NCBI GenBank assembly: GCA_019925795.1
Contig: CM034305.1
Location: forward strand, 93,966,433 to 94,030,432
Origin: Dendrobium chrysotoxum
Taxonomy: Eukaryota; Streptophyta; Magnoliopsida; Asparagales; Orchidaceae
Direction of reading: 5' to 3'
DNA: 64,000 nucleotides
The notes under the pieces are model-generated. The model did no database searches, had not been told where the DNA came from, and saw only the letters and a program-made list of their open reading frames with translations. Positions 46,124 to 55,379 of this stretch are shown here, piece after piece. Both the position numbers and the translations under genes were made by a program. How positions within the stretch are numbered: position 1 is the first letter of the stretch; every line of letters begins with the position of its first letter.

Positions 46124-47637
46124 TGTTAAATTCTGATATCATTAAGACATTCAAATGCCCAGTAAATGATTCATGGTCAAGGAGATCAACATTGGCCGTC
46201 CATTCAAACCACTCCCAACTTACTATTGATCTCCCTCTTATTTACTGGCCATGCCATTCTCACAAAACTATAAATCGACATCTCATTCCTCATGAAAAGG
46301 GACCCAAGCAAGAAAGAGAAGGAAGAGAGAGAGAGAGAGAGAGAGAAACTAGAGTTTTCTTGCCACCAGACTCCTCCTCGACCACTGTTGGACCACCGAT
46401 TATCGCTGGATTATCGCCGGACTTCGGCCCTGCCACCGACTAACGCCAGACTTTGGCCCGACCACTAACTGACGTCGGACTTATGCCCGGCCACCAACTA
46501 ACACTGAACTTCAGCCCGGCCATCGACTGTCACCGGACTTACTCCCAGCCATAGATTATCATCAGACTTCTCCCCCCCGACAACTATCACCCTCTGATTA
46601 TGGTCTTTCTGACATCTATCACCAGAAAATGATCTTTTCTGACCACTTTCACCCACCGACTACGGTCCTTCCGACCTTAGTTGCCAGATAATGATCTTTC
46701 TAATCTCAGCGCTCCCCAACTACGGTCTTTTCAACCTCCGTCGCCCACCGACCACATTCTCTCCGACCAACATAGCTAAATTATGGTCTCTTTGACCACT
46801 GTCACCTAACTAAGGTATTTCTGACCTCGGTCACCCTCCAACTATGGTCCTTCCGACCACCTTCACCTGCTGACTACGATCTTTACGACCTCCGTCCCTC
46901 GCCAACTACGGTCCTTGCAACCACCATCGCCCGACGACTACGGTTCTTCTGACGTCCATCGCTAGACTACGGCCCTTCCGACCTCTGTCACCAAACAACG
47001 ACTGTCGCCCGCTGGCTACAGTCCATCTGACCTCTGTCACCAGACAATGGTTTTTTTGACCACTGTCGCTCGCCGACTATGATCCTTCTGACCATTATTG
47101 CTCACCGATTATGGTCATTCTGACCTCCGTCGCCAGACTACAGTCTTTCTAACCACTATTACCCACCGACTACAGTCCTTCGGACCTCTGTCTCCAAATT
47201 ATGGTCCTTCCGACCTCCGTCACCAGAAAATAGTCTTTCCGACCTTCGTCACTCGCTGACTATGATTCTTTTGAATACCGTCATCGAACTATTATTTTTT
47301 CGACCTCTGTTGCCCGCCGATTATGGTCATGCCGACCAAACAAACATGTCAATACTGATTCTTTTAATTCCCATCATGTAATGCACTCTATATGATGTAT
47401 ATTTGCTACATTAGGCTAAGGCCTTCCCCTCAAGGAATGGGCTCATGTGTAATTGACTGCAAACACTAGTGGATTCATTCAAACTGGGCCATGCCCCGTG
47501 ATTTTCCCCCTTTATAGGGGTTTTCATGTAAAAAACATGGTGTCCCTTATGAACGCTCTACCCTATCTTTTATCTGATTGTGTGCTGGATCTTCGTACAA
47601 AGTTAAGACATTAAACTTTATATTTCTCTATCGCGGT
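46124..47637 (+). mobile_element. Ty1/copia-type LTR with minisatellite-like U3 (probably solo)
   Basis: Starts 'tgttaaattctgatatcatt' in copia style. The last 320 bp match the LTR tail at 1-314. A (GA)n run lies at 46325-46346. From 46380 to 47340 it is filled with degenerate tandem units. I found no internal coding region after 47637 and no convincing flanking duplication, so the exact borders are uncertain. Confidence 0.55.
46380..47340. repeat. Degenerate tandem array, unit about 30-40 bp
   Basis: Roughly 25-30 imperfect units of the type 'gaccaccgtcgcc', 'cgactacggtccttcc', 'gacctccgtcgcc', with an early subtype built on 'ccggacttcggcccggcc'. GC-rich relative to its surroundings. Units vary at many positions. 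Confidence 0.85.
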
Positions 47638-47746
47638 AAGCCTATATAATTTATATTCAAGTCAGTTTTGAGTTGGCATGAGTGTCGAAAAAAAGCAGGC
47701 TTGTAAGGTTGGATTCAAGTTTTGAATCAATCCAAAAATAATGATT

Positions 47747-47870
47747 TAGGTTTCATTCATGACAGCTTTCTAAAGCTGCTTTCTTGTATAAAATTTTCTA
47801 ATTCAAAAATTTTTTATAGTAAAAATCTGGTTTTAAAAGTAGTAAGAAAGATGTCCCAAATGAAACCTTA
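47747..47870. mobile_element. Short hairpin MITE, copy 2
   Basis: 'aggtttcattcatgaca' and 'tgtcccaaatgaaacctta' form its ends; 'agtaagaaag' is shared with the copy at 41747. Longer and less perfectly paired. Confidence 0.6.
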
Positions 47871-48336
47871 ATTATTTACTTTATTTTCTTCTTAAAAAAA
47901 TTCAAATAAAATTATATTTTTTTGTTATTTTTTCGGAGTTGTCATGTCCAAATTATCTTACCTTTGTTTTTGGGTTAGTTTGACCCTAATCAATCACAAT
48001 TTAAGTGTTTTTCATGTACCGCCATGTTGGGTGCGGATTGAAATTTGTTTACCCATTTAATAAACTAATCAAATTCATATTGACTGTATTTTTATTTGGT
48101 CATTTTTTAGTCAATTTTGGACTGAAATTGACACCCCTAAATTTTCTAGATAAGTTAGAAGGATTGTATGATTCCATGATATAGATTTCCACTTCAAGGG
48201 AAATGACATCTCCAAAATGGGAGAATTATGTTAATGTCATCAAAATTATATGTTATTGCATATTTTAGAGAAAAATGATCCCTAATTCAAACCTTTAGCA
48301 TCATCTTGTCATGCATATTTTGTTTTAATTTAAAGA
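47871..48336. other. Interval with a hAT-type right end
   Basis: 'aattgacacccctaa' at about 48125-48141 matches the right terminus of the MITE at 36289, and the sequence before it has the same GGGT/ACCC-like flavour. The left terminus was not found, so this is a fragment. Confidence 0.45.
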
Positions 48337-48520
48337 TCTTATGCGATGTATTAGATTTGACTTGTGTTATGTAAGATAGAGATAGACTTAAAAAGACTTG
48401 ATTATAAAATATTAGAAATGACATTTCTGTATTACATTTAGATGATAATTTGACTTTTAACAGAACACAATGGAGAAAAAAGATTCATATAGCTGACTCC
48501 ACATAGTAGGATAAATATTT
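48337..48520 (+). mobile_element. RTE-type LINE 3' end fragment
   Basis: The plus strand reads the end of the RTE protein: VLDLTCV, IRNDIS, LTFNRTQWRKKIHIAD, then the 3' sequence 'ctccacatagtagga' in place of 'ccacgtagtggga'. It is the only copy of this family on the plus strand. Confidence 0.75.
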
Positions 48521-48573
48521 ATTATTGTTTTTAAAAATTATATGCATTTACTCATTCAATTTCAATGTTTGGG

Positions 48574-48690
48574 CTAAGCCTTGATTCAGTGGTAAAGATG
48601 TAAATCATCTCCCAGTGGTAAAGATGTAAATCATCTCCCATTTGGTCTGCACTAGAATTGTTTAACCTCCAAAAAGAAAAAAAAAAATCT
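48574..48690 (+). mobile_element. SINE with an internal 26-bp tandem duplication
   Basis: Flanked by 'atgtttggg' (48565-48573) and 'atatttggg' (48691-48699). A-box-like 'gattcagtggtaaagatg', B-box-like 'ggtctgcactagaa', A-rich end. The A-box segment 'cagtggtaaagatgtaaatc' plus six more bases is present twice in tandem (48587-48612 and 48613-48638). Lies about 110 bp upstream of the mitochondrial ACP start codon. Confidence 0.7.
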
Positions 48691-48799
48691 ATATTTGGGT
48701 AAAATTAGAATAAAAAAGAGCAAATAAATAAAATATATTATTATTTTTAAATTGATTGGCCTCTATAGTGAGGAACCAGAAACCTCTTTGCATAACCTA

Positions 48800-49003
48800 A
48801 TGGCGGCGATGAGGAGCGTTCTGCTGAAGCACCTTAGGGTGAAAGCAGGATATCCTCTTCAATCGCCGGTGACGTTCTCTTTCTCCCAACTTTTCTGCCG
48901 CCACTTCTCGGAGGAAGTCAAGGGCTCGTTCCTGGACAAATCTGAGGTCACCGATCGGGTCATCACCGTGGTAAAAAACTTCCAGAAGGTTGACCCCTCC
49001 AAG
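48800..49003 (+). CDS. Mitochondrial acyl carrier protein, first exon only
   Basis: The 68 codons from ATG at 48800 begin with a basic, S/R-containing targeting-like segment (MAAMRSVLLKHLRVKAGYP). The mature N-terminus follows: CRHFSEEVKGSFLDKSEVTD, RVITVVKNFQKVDPSK. This matches plant mtACP2-type proteins closely, up to the known exon junction after KVDPSK. A consensus donor AAG|GTAACC follows at 49004. The rest of the protein, with the DSL motif whose serine carries the 4'-phosphopantetheine arm, must lie in later exons. I read the plus strand to the window end and did not find it. mtACP supplies fatty acid precursors for lipoate synthesis in mitochondria and is linked to complex I. The gene may be broken or have a very long transposon-filled intron. 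Confidence 0.82.
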
Positions 49004-49849
49004 GTAACCCGTCACTTCCCCTTCCTCCTCATTGTTTTTCTTTTTCCCGAACCGAATTGAAATGGAGCATTTGGTGCAATGGTTTGTCTTGAAGCGGGTT
49101 GTTTCATATTTCAAGTAATCTTGCACGCTGTTTTCTGTTCTATTATTTTTTAGTGTTTGGCAGCTTGCATTCGATAATTAGTCGTGTTGGCTGGAAGTCC
49201 TCTTTTTAAGTTCATGCTTGGAGCTGTTTCACCAGAAGAACTTTCTTTAGCTTGAAGTTTATTGAAACAATTTTTCGTGATCTGATTTTAGTTATCTGTT
49301 GCGGATGAGCAGCACGGTTATAATGCGTTAAATAAGTTAGAGGGAAGTTCGATGAAAGTTGGAATTTCTTCTGCAAATAGATTTTTTCCTGTTCATTATT
49401 CTAAATGAGCAGTTAACAGATTCTTAAACTTTTCCAAGAATTTTTCCTTTAGAATGATGCTGCCTCCTTGAAATCGGAACCGCGCACCAACCTCATTTAA
49501 TACGAGAAGCCATTAGGAAATTTTGAGGAAGTTGATACAACTGTGGAATTATTTTATACACAGCCTCATTAATGCAGATGAATACCATATTTCCTTTCAC
49601 AACTGTTATAAGTTTTGCTTAAAATTGAATCCTTTTGTTTTGGGCGCTAAGATTATCCAATTAATTTCCCGTTTTCTTTTATCTAGTTATGTGAATGGGA
49701 AAAGAAAAGGACTCTGTTGCTCTTTTGTTTAGTCTATGATTAAGTAGATTCTGTAACATAAGAGTAAGGATGACCAGGCTACAATTAAGCTTGTTGTGAA
49801 GCAAAATTTCTTGTAGAAATTTTGTTCTATTTCTGACACTGTCATTTTC
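49004..49849. other. Putative first intron of the ACP gene
   Basis: Non-coding. The T-rich composition just after 49004 is intron-like. No second exon recognised. Confidence 0.4.
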
Positions 49850-50960
49850 AGCCTTACCCCAACTATTTTGGGTTGCTTTTATGAATCCTCATCTTCTATT
49901 AGTTCTTGCTAAATGTTGCTCGAGCTGTTAAACTTTTTTCTTAAATTTTAAACCATTTGAAAAACCTTTACCCATGTTACCTAAGGCATACCCATTGCCT
50001 TTTTCATCTATCGACCTTAATTTTATATACTCATTTAATAAGTCTAACTCGAGGTATCCATCTAACTGATGTTCGCAAATAACTCATGTTCGGCTCATTA
50101 AGCAGCTTGTATTTGGCTCATTTGTTAAATACTGAGCCGCACAAGCACAATATTTGGTTCGATTTGTTAATGTACTTAACATAAACAAAGCTTTATTCTT
50201 TTCTATTTGATTAGATATATATTATTAAATAAAATAATTTTTGTGAATTTTGGTGAAAACAATGCAAAGATTAAACCATGATGTAGTGGTTGTTTATGAT
50301 GTTATACATGGCCCTTATGTGGTGAGGTTTTGAGCATGATTCTTTCCTATCTTTCTTTTTTATTTAAAATAGTAAAATTCCTCTTTTATTTGATATAATT
50401 ATTTTTGTGTGTTTATATTCACGAACAGCTCAAACAATATCAAACTAAACACACACAAAGAAATATCAACTATTAATGAACACAACCCAAACATGAACAA
50501 TAAAAAAATTGCGAAGCAAACTCAAACATAGCTCCATTTGTTTAAGTGTGGCTCAATTACAGTTTTAGGTGCAATTCTACCATTTATAATTTATGTTCAA
50601 ATCACTTAAATATATTTTCTTTCATCTTAGGTGCTGCTCGTATCCTTCTAATATAATAATTTTTTATTCTAATTTTGTCACTCATATATGTTAAAATTCT
50701 CTTTTTAACCATTATCAACTTAGCAATCAATGAAATTTCACTGCTCAACACCTAAATCCATCTAACATAACCAAACTAATTGTTATTTTATAAAATTTAT
50801 TATTAATTTTCCATGATATTCTTTTATTACTTTATACTCCTTAGGTACCTCTCTTCTTATACAACTTTTTTTATTTGTAAAGATTTTTTTGGGTTTAAGT
50901 GGCGCTCAATATATTCACTCCATATAGTGAAATTTTTTATTCTAAAATGTTAGGAATGAT
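49850..50960 (-). mobile_element. Diverged RTE-type LINE, second family, with an internal insertion
   Basis: The low-coordinate end has 'ccccaactattttgggttgc' followed by 'tttatgaatcctc', the 3' signature of another plant RTE lineage. From 50575 to 50960 the minus strand resembles the RTE C-terminal region at nucleotide level ('taggtgctgctcgta', 'gtcactcatatatg', 'taggtacctctcttctta'). Between them, about 50070-50575, is a foreign block with 'gttcggctc' and 'cacgaacagctc' motifs, probably a separate non-autonomous element. Frames are too decayed to translate reliably. Confidence 0.55.
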
Positions 50961-52909
50961 GAGGTGATGTATCTTGATTGCCTTGTTTTTAGACTCTAGA
51001 ATTGTTTTTAGGTAAATTGAACTTAAATTTAATCCAAGCCAATCTAAAGTAGTCAACCATCATACCGACTAAAATTGATATAAGTCGATGCCACCTAGTC
51101 TAGGGAGGAAAGTTGATCTCCTTAGGGCCGATCAATTGGGTATTATAAATTGGAACTTTTGATTCAATAAAAAATATAGAACGTCAAGTTTCAAATTTAA
51201 GATTTCAATGTTCTTCCTTATTGTTCCCCCCACCAGCAGTCAGTCTCTCTTTTTCTCAATTTGCGAGCTGCAATTGGGAAGGGAAGCAGCTCCCAACCCA
51301 CCTCCACCCTTGTTCTCTCTCTCTCTCTCTCTCTCGCTTTTTCTCATAAATTGAGATCCCATCCCCTATGCAAGGGAGCTGCTCATGCAATCAAATTCCA
51401 TTTTGGATAAAAATTGCAGCTACTTGGAGAGAAGAAAGGAAAAGGAAGGGAACTACTCACGGGTTGGTCCATAATTCCTTGCCAGCCTTGCATCTATAAG
51501 ACTCTTGGGTTATTTTTTTATGCATGGAATTTGATTGTGTTGATCAATCTGATTGTTTTATTGTCTCGAACCTCAATGCTTGTCGTGTTCGTTGGGGGGT
51601 GTGGGAGGTTTATCCCTTGTTGGGTCAGGGTGCTTTGCACTCGAAATTTTTTTCGTACAACGCCCGTCGCTGTGTACCCGAGCTCTATGGTGCTGTGTCC
51701 CCGAGCGCCCCAACGCTGAACGATAGTGAGCAGAGCGCCGCAACGGTATAGATACGGCGCTACAATGGTGCAAGACAGAGGCTTAAGTGCCGCAGCGCTG
51801 CGAGACAGACTGGACGGTTTTCTTTCTCGTTTTTCTGAAGGGTTGCGTCCCTTGGGATTATTTTACTTGGTTTTCTTTTGTATTTTGAGTATGTATACAT
51901 TGAGAATGGTGCATGTGAGAAGAGAAGCAAGGAGAGAGAGTGAGAGAGAGAAGAGAGATATGTACTTATTTCTCCCAAAATTCATAGTGGATTTCTTAGT
52001 GTGGTGTGGCTCCATAGTTTTCTCTATTTTGGGTTTTTCACATTAAATTTTGGTGTCCTTTACTTTTCTGCTGCTTTTACTTTCTTGCTTGTTTCGTCAT
52101 TGTGGTGTTTACTCCTCCTCATCTTCCCCAACATATTTGACCTATCTTTGATTGTTGGACTCATTGGATTTTAGATCAAATTTATCATATTTACCACATG
52201 CAATTATTTTAAGTGTGCTTGTTTTTAGGATTACTATATTGCTTGGACTAGTTGGAGCAAGCTTTACTTACCCATGCCTTGCATTGAGGAAGTACATTAA
52301 TACTTGATACTATCTAGGTATGAGGGCTTATAAAATGGTCTTCCCACAAGTAGCCAAAGCACAACAAACAGGGTATTAAGTTTGTCACTATTATTGGTTG
52401 GACTACTTTTTAATTCATTTATCTTTTGTTGGAGCATACCCATTAAAGGAGAAAGTAGGCATCAAGATAGCAGGCTGAAAATCTCATAAGGCGAAAGGCA
52501 AGAGGTGAGGTTGACACCTCTTTCAAATATCACGCAAAATGATGACAACGTAACTAAGCTTAATAAAGTTTTTGGTTTTTTTGCATGGTATATAATATTG
52601 ATTATTGAAAAGTAAACCATCGGTTCTAAATTCAAGAGCTGTATTATATGAAGCATAAAAGTGAATATCCAAATTTATAGTATGCAATACAATAACTCAC
52701 AGACATACTTTGTACATTAGTAAATTTTTCATATTTTTATTCACAAGAATAAATATAATATCACAAGTCCATAAATTTCTAAGGTTATTATAGAAATAAA
52801 TGGAAGATTTTATTAATTCACCGTTGATTCTAGACAACAAATAAACAGTTTCCTAAACATAAACGGTCATAAAGTTAAAACAATAAGACATGATCTGAAT
52901 ATTTGAATT
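50961..52909. other. Unassigned interval, part possibly LTR-like
   Basis: From about 51230 to 52140 the sequence has features of a copia-type LTR end: a (CT)n run at 51314-51335, a GC-rich block with repeated 'gcgccgcaacg'/'gccgcagcgctgcg' motifs (51690-51810), then 'ttgggtttttcacattaaat' and 'ttttggtgtcctttac'. I found no partner LTR, primer site or coding region. The open frames here (51414-51719, 51726-52046) show no domain. The rest is AT-rich. Confidence 0.3.
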
Positions 52910-53090
52910 CAATTTATAATTATATTTAATGATACACAAAGAAGGAAAGAGCAATGGCTTGAATCAATGAGCTGGGTGAGGGTACACAAAAGAAAAGAAC
53001 AATTCCTTGGATCGATGACTTGGATGAAAGTAAAAATAAAAGCTCTGTAGACGGATGCTAGCATGGATTCCAACAACCTTAAGTTTGGTA

Positions 53091-53690
53091 TCAGATATCA
53101 AGCATACCCAACTTGGAGTTCAGACTTTCTAAGTTGCTGCGGTAAATGAACTTAGTGAGCATATTAACTATTTGAAGATTTGAAGGAGTGTAAACAAGTT
53201 GGAAAGTGTTTTCATCAATCATTTCCTTTATGAAATTACAATCAATCTCTACATACTCATTCCAAGTATTTCTTTGCAATTCTAGTGGTAGCTTTATCGT
53301 CATATAATAATTTAATGGGACTATTTGATGGTCCTTTTAATTCTTGTAGCATTCACTCTGATCATATTTTCTTAATAAATTTCATGCGAGATAGCCTTGA
53401 ATTTTGCTTCAGCACTGTTTCGGTCCTTTCGGACCACAACAATTTATTTCTTATTTCTTTATGTGGCTAAGCTTTCTTATACATATGTATAATATCCAAT
53501 AGTTGATTTGCTTTAACTAATTGAACTTGCGCAATCCACATTAGCGAACACTTTCACACCTCTGTTGTTGGTTTCCTAAATATAGTCGTTTGCTAAGATT
53601 GTTTTTCAAATATTGAAGTACGTAAAAAGCAACCCCAATGTTTGTTTTTGCTGGATTATTTATGAATATGATGGACATGCTAACTGATAA
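53091..53690 (-). pseudogene. Copia RNase H and C-terminus
   Basis: The minus strand reads YLKNNLSK..., then WNEYVEIDCNFIKEMID (normally KHIEIDCHFIREK), and NMLTKFIYRSNLESLNSKLG, the usual copia polyprotein ending (ADIFTK...LRSKLG). Stops interrupt the middle. Confidence 0.8.
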
Positions 53691-55370
53691 CAACAACATC
53701 AAGCCTTTGTCCCACTACGTGGGGTCGGCAACATGAATCCTTTTTCTCCATTGTGTCCGGTTCAAAGTCAAATTCTCGTTTAAATCTAATAAAGAAAGAT
53801 CATTTCTAATATTTTCTAACCAAGTCTTTTTAGGTCTACCTCTACCTTTCTTAACATAAGTCAAATCTAATACCTCTACTTTCTTAACTGGGTCATCAGA
53901 AAGCCGCCGTTTTATGTGACCAAACCATCTAAGGTGACTCTCTCTAATCTTATCCTCCACTGGAGCTACTCCAACCTTTTCACGTATATGCTTATTTCGT
54001 ATCCTGTCTCTAAGAGTAAATCCACTCATCCACCTGAGCATCCTCATCTCCGCAACACATAACTTAGTATTGTGCTTCTCTTTTAATGGCCAACATTCTG
54101 CACCATAAAGCATTGCAGGTCTTACCACCATCTTATAGAATTTTCCCTTAAGTTTGAGGGGGACTTTTCTATCACACAACAAGCCCGATGCATTCCTTCA
54201 CTTCAACCATCCAACTTGAATTCTACTGATAACATCCCCATCTATTTCACTATCACTCTGAACAATAGATCCAAGATATCTAAAACGTGTACTCTTATTA
54301 ATGACTTGATCGCCCAAAGTCACAATCCCCTCACTAGGTCTATTACTGCTAAAATTACACTCCATATATTCAGTTTTAGATCTACTCAAGCGAAAACCTT
54401 TAGACTTTAAGGTTGATCTCCAGACTTCAAGTTTACCTTCAACTCCCTCTCTAGTCTTGTCAACAAGAAGAATATCATCAGCAAAAAGCATACACCTGGG
54501 TACATCCTCTTGTAAATGTCTAGTGAGAACATCCATGACTAACGCAAAAAGATATGGGCTTAAAGCTAATCCTTGATGTAATCCAATCGAAATAGGGAAA
54601 TACTTGGTCAAACCACCTTGTGTTTGAACACAAGTAATAGCTCCTTCATACATATCTTTAATGATTTGAATATAAGCATTATTAACTCCTTTCTTTTCAA
54701 GAACTCTCCATAGCACTTCTCTTGGAACTTTATCATATGCTTTCTCTAAATCAATAAATATCATATGTAGATCCTCCTTATTCTCCCTATATTTCTCCAT
54801 CAAACCTCTCAATAAATGTATGGCTTCCATAGTAGACCTACCAGGCATGAATCCAAATTGATTTTGAGAAACATTAGTATCACGCCGCAACCTACGCTCC
54901 ATAACTCGCTCCCATAGTTTTAAAGTGTGACACATTAACTTAATTCCTCTATAATTCGCACAATCTTGTGCATCACCTTTATTCTTATAAATAGGAATCA
55001 ATATACTCATTCTCCACGCATCTGACATCTTTTTAGTCTTCAAAATAGTATTAAAAAGTTTAGTTAGCCAAGAAATTCCTTCATCTCCTAAGCATTTCCA
55101 CATCTCTATTGGGATATCATCAGGTCCAACAACTTTTCCACACTTCATTTTCTTTAAAGCCTCTCTAACTTCGGTTTTACTAATACGCCGATAAAAACAG
55201 AAATCTTTATTTCCATTTAGGGTGCTAAGGTCACTAAAGTCAATTGTATTCTTACAATCTTCATTAAAAAGTTTATCAAAATATCTCATCCACCTTTGTT
55301 GAATATCATCTTCTAAGAAAAGTATTTTTTGATCTTCATCCTTAATACACTTCACTTGAATTAAATCCTA
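53690..55370 (-). mobile_element. RTE-type LINE with a nearly intact reverse transcriptase
   Basis: Inserted into the copia RT/RNase H junction. It ends at low coordinates in an 'aacaacaacatc' tail and the shared 'cactacgtggggtcggc' 3' sequence. The 5' border near 55370 is where similarity to copia resumes. The endonuclease half of ORF is missing, so it is 5'-truncated like the other copies, but it is the longest (about 1.7 kb). Confidence 0.92.
53715..55355 (-). pseudogene. RTE reverse transcriptase with a single in-frame stop
   Basis: One frame runs from 55355 to 53715 (about 547 codons) with only one stop, at 54198-54200. The sequence there reads GWLK-stop-RNASG, while the copy at 19077 has GWLKWRNASG, so TGG became TGA. 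Motifs in order: KMKCGKVVGPDDIPIEMWK, NYRGIKLMCHTLKLWERV, QFGFMPGRSTMEAIHLLRG, FIDLEKAYDKVPRE, GLHQGLALSPYLFALVMD, and the catalytic FADD in CMLFADDILLVD. The C-terminal domain follows, with HLRWFGHIKRR and GRGRPKKTW, ending VADPT. This is the reverse transcriptase of an RTE-clade LINE. Confidence 0.92.
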
Positions 55371-55379
55371 TGATATCTT

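Noticed and set aside
46380..47340. CRISPR-like or centromeric satellite array.
   Set aside because: Units are highly degenerate with no spacer structure, and the array is bounded by LTR sequence on its right side.
1..47637. The matching LTR sequences at 1-314 and 46124-47637 as the two ends of a single giant element.
   Set aside because: They are 46 kb apart, clearly diverged, and the DNA between holds a host gene and unrelated complete elements. Two separate insertions are far more likely.
51414..52046. Two overlapping open frames of about 100 residues as small genes.
   Set aside because: No domain, cysteine- and leucine-rich composition typical of chance frames, and the region looks LTR-like.
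53086..53099. 'tggtatcagatatc' on the plus strand as a tRNA-Met primer-binding site.
   Set aside because: It lies at the end of the minus-strand copia coding sequence and in the wrong orientation for that element; no LTR ends just before it. Probably chance.
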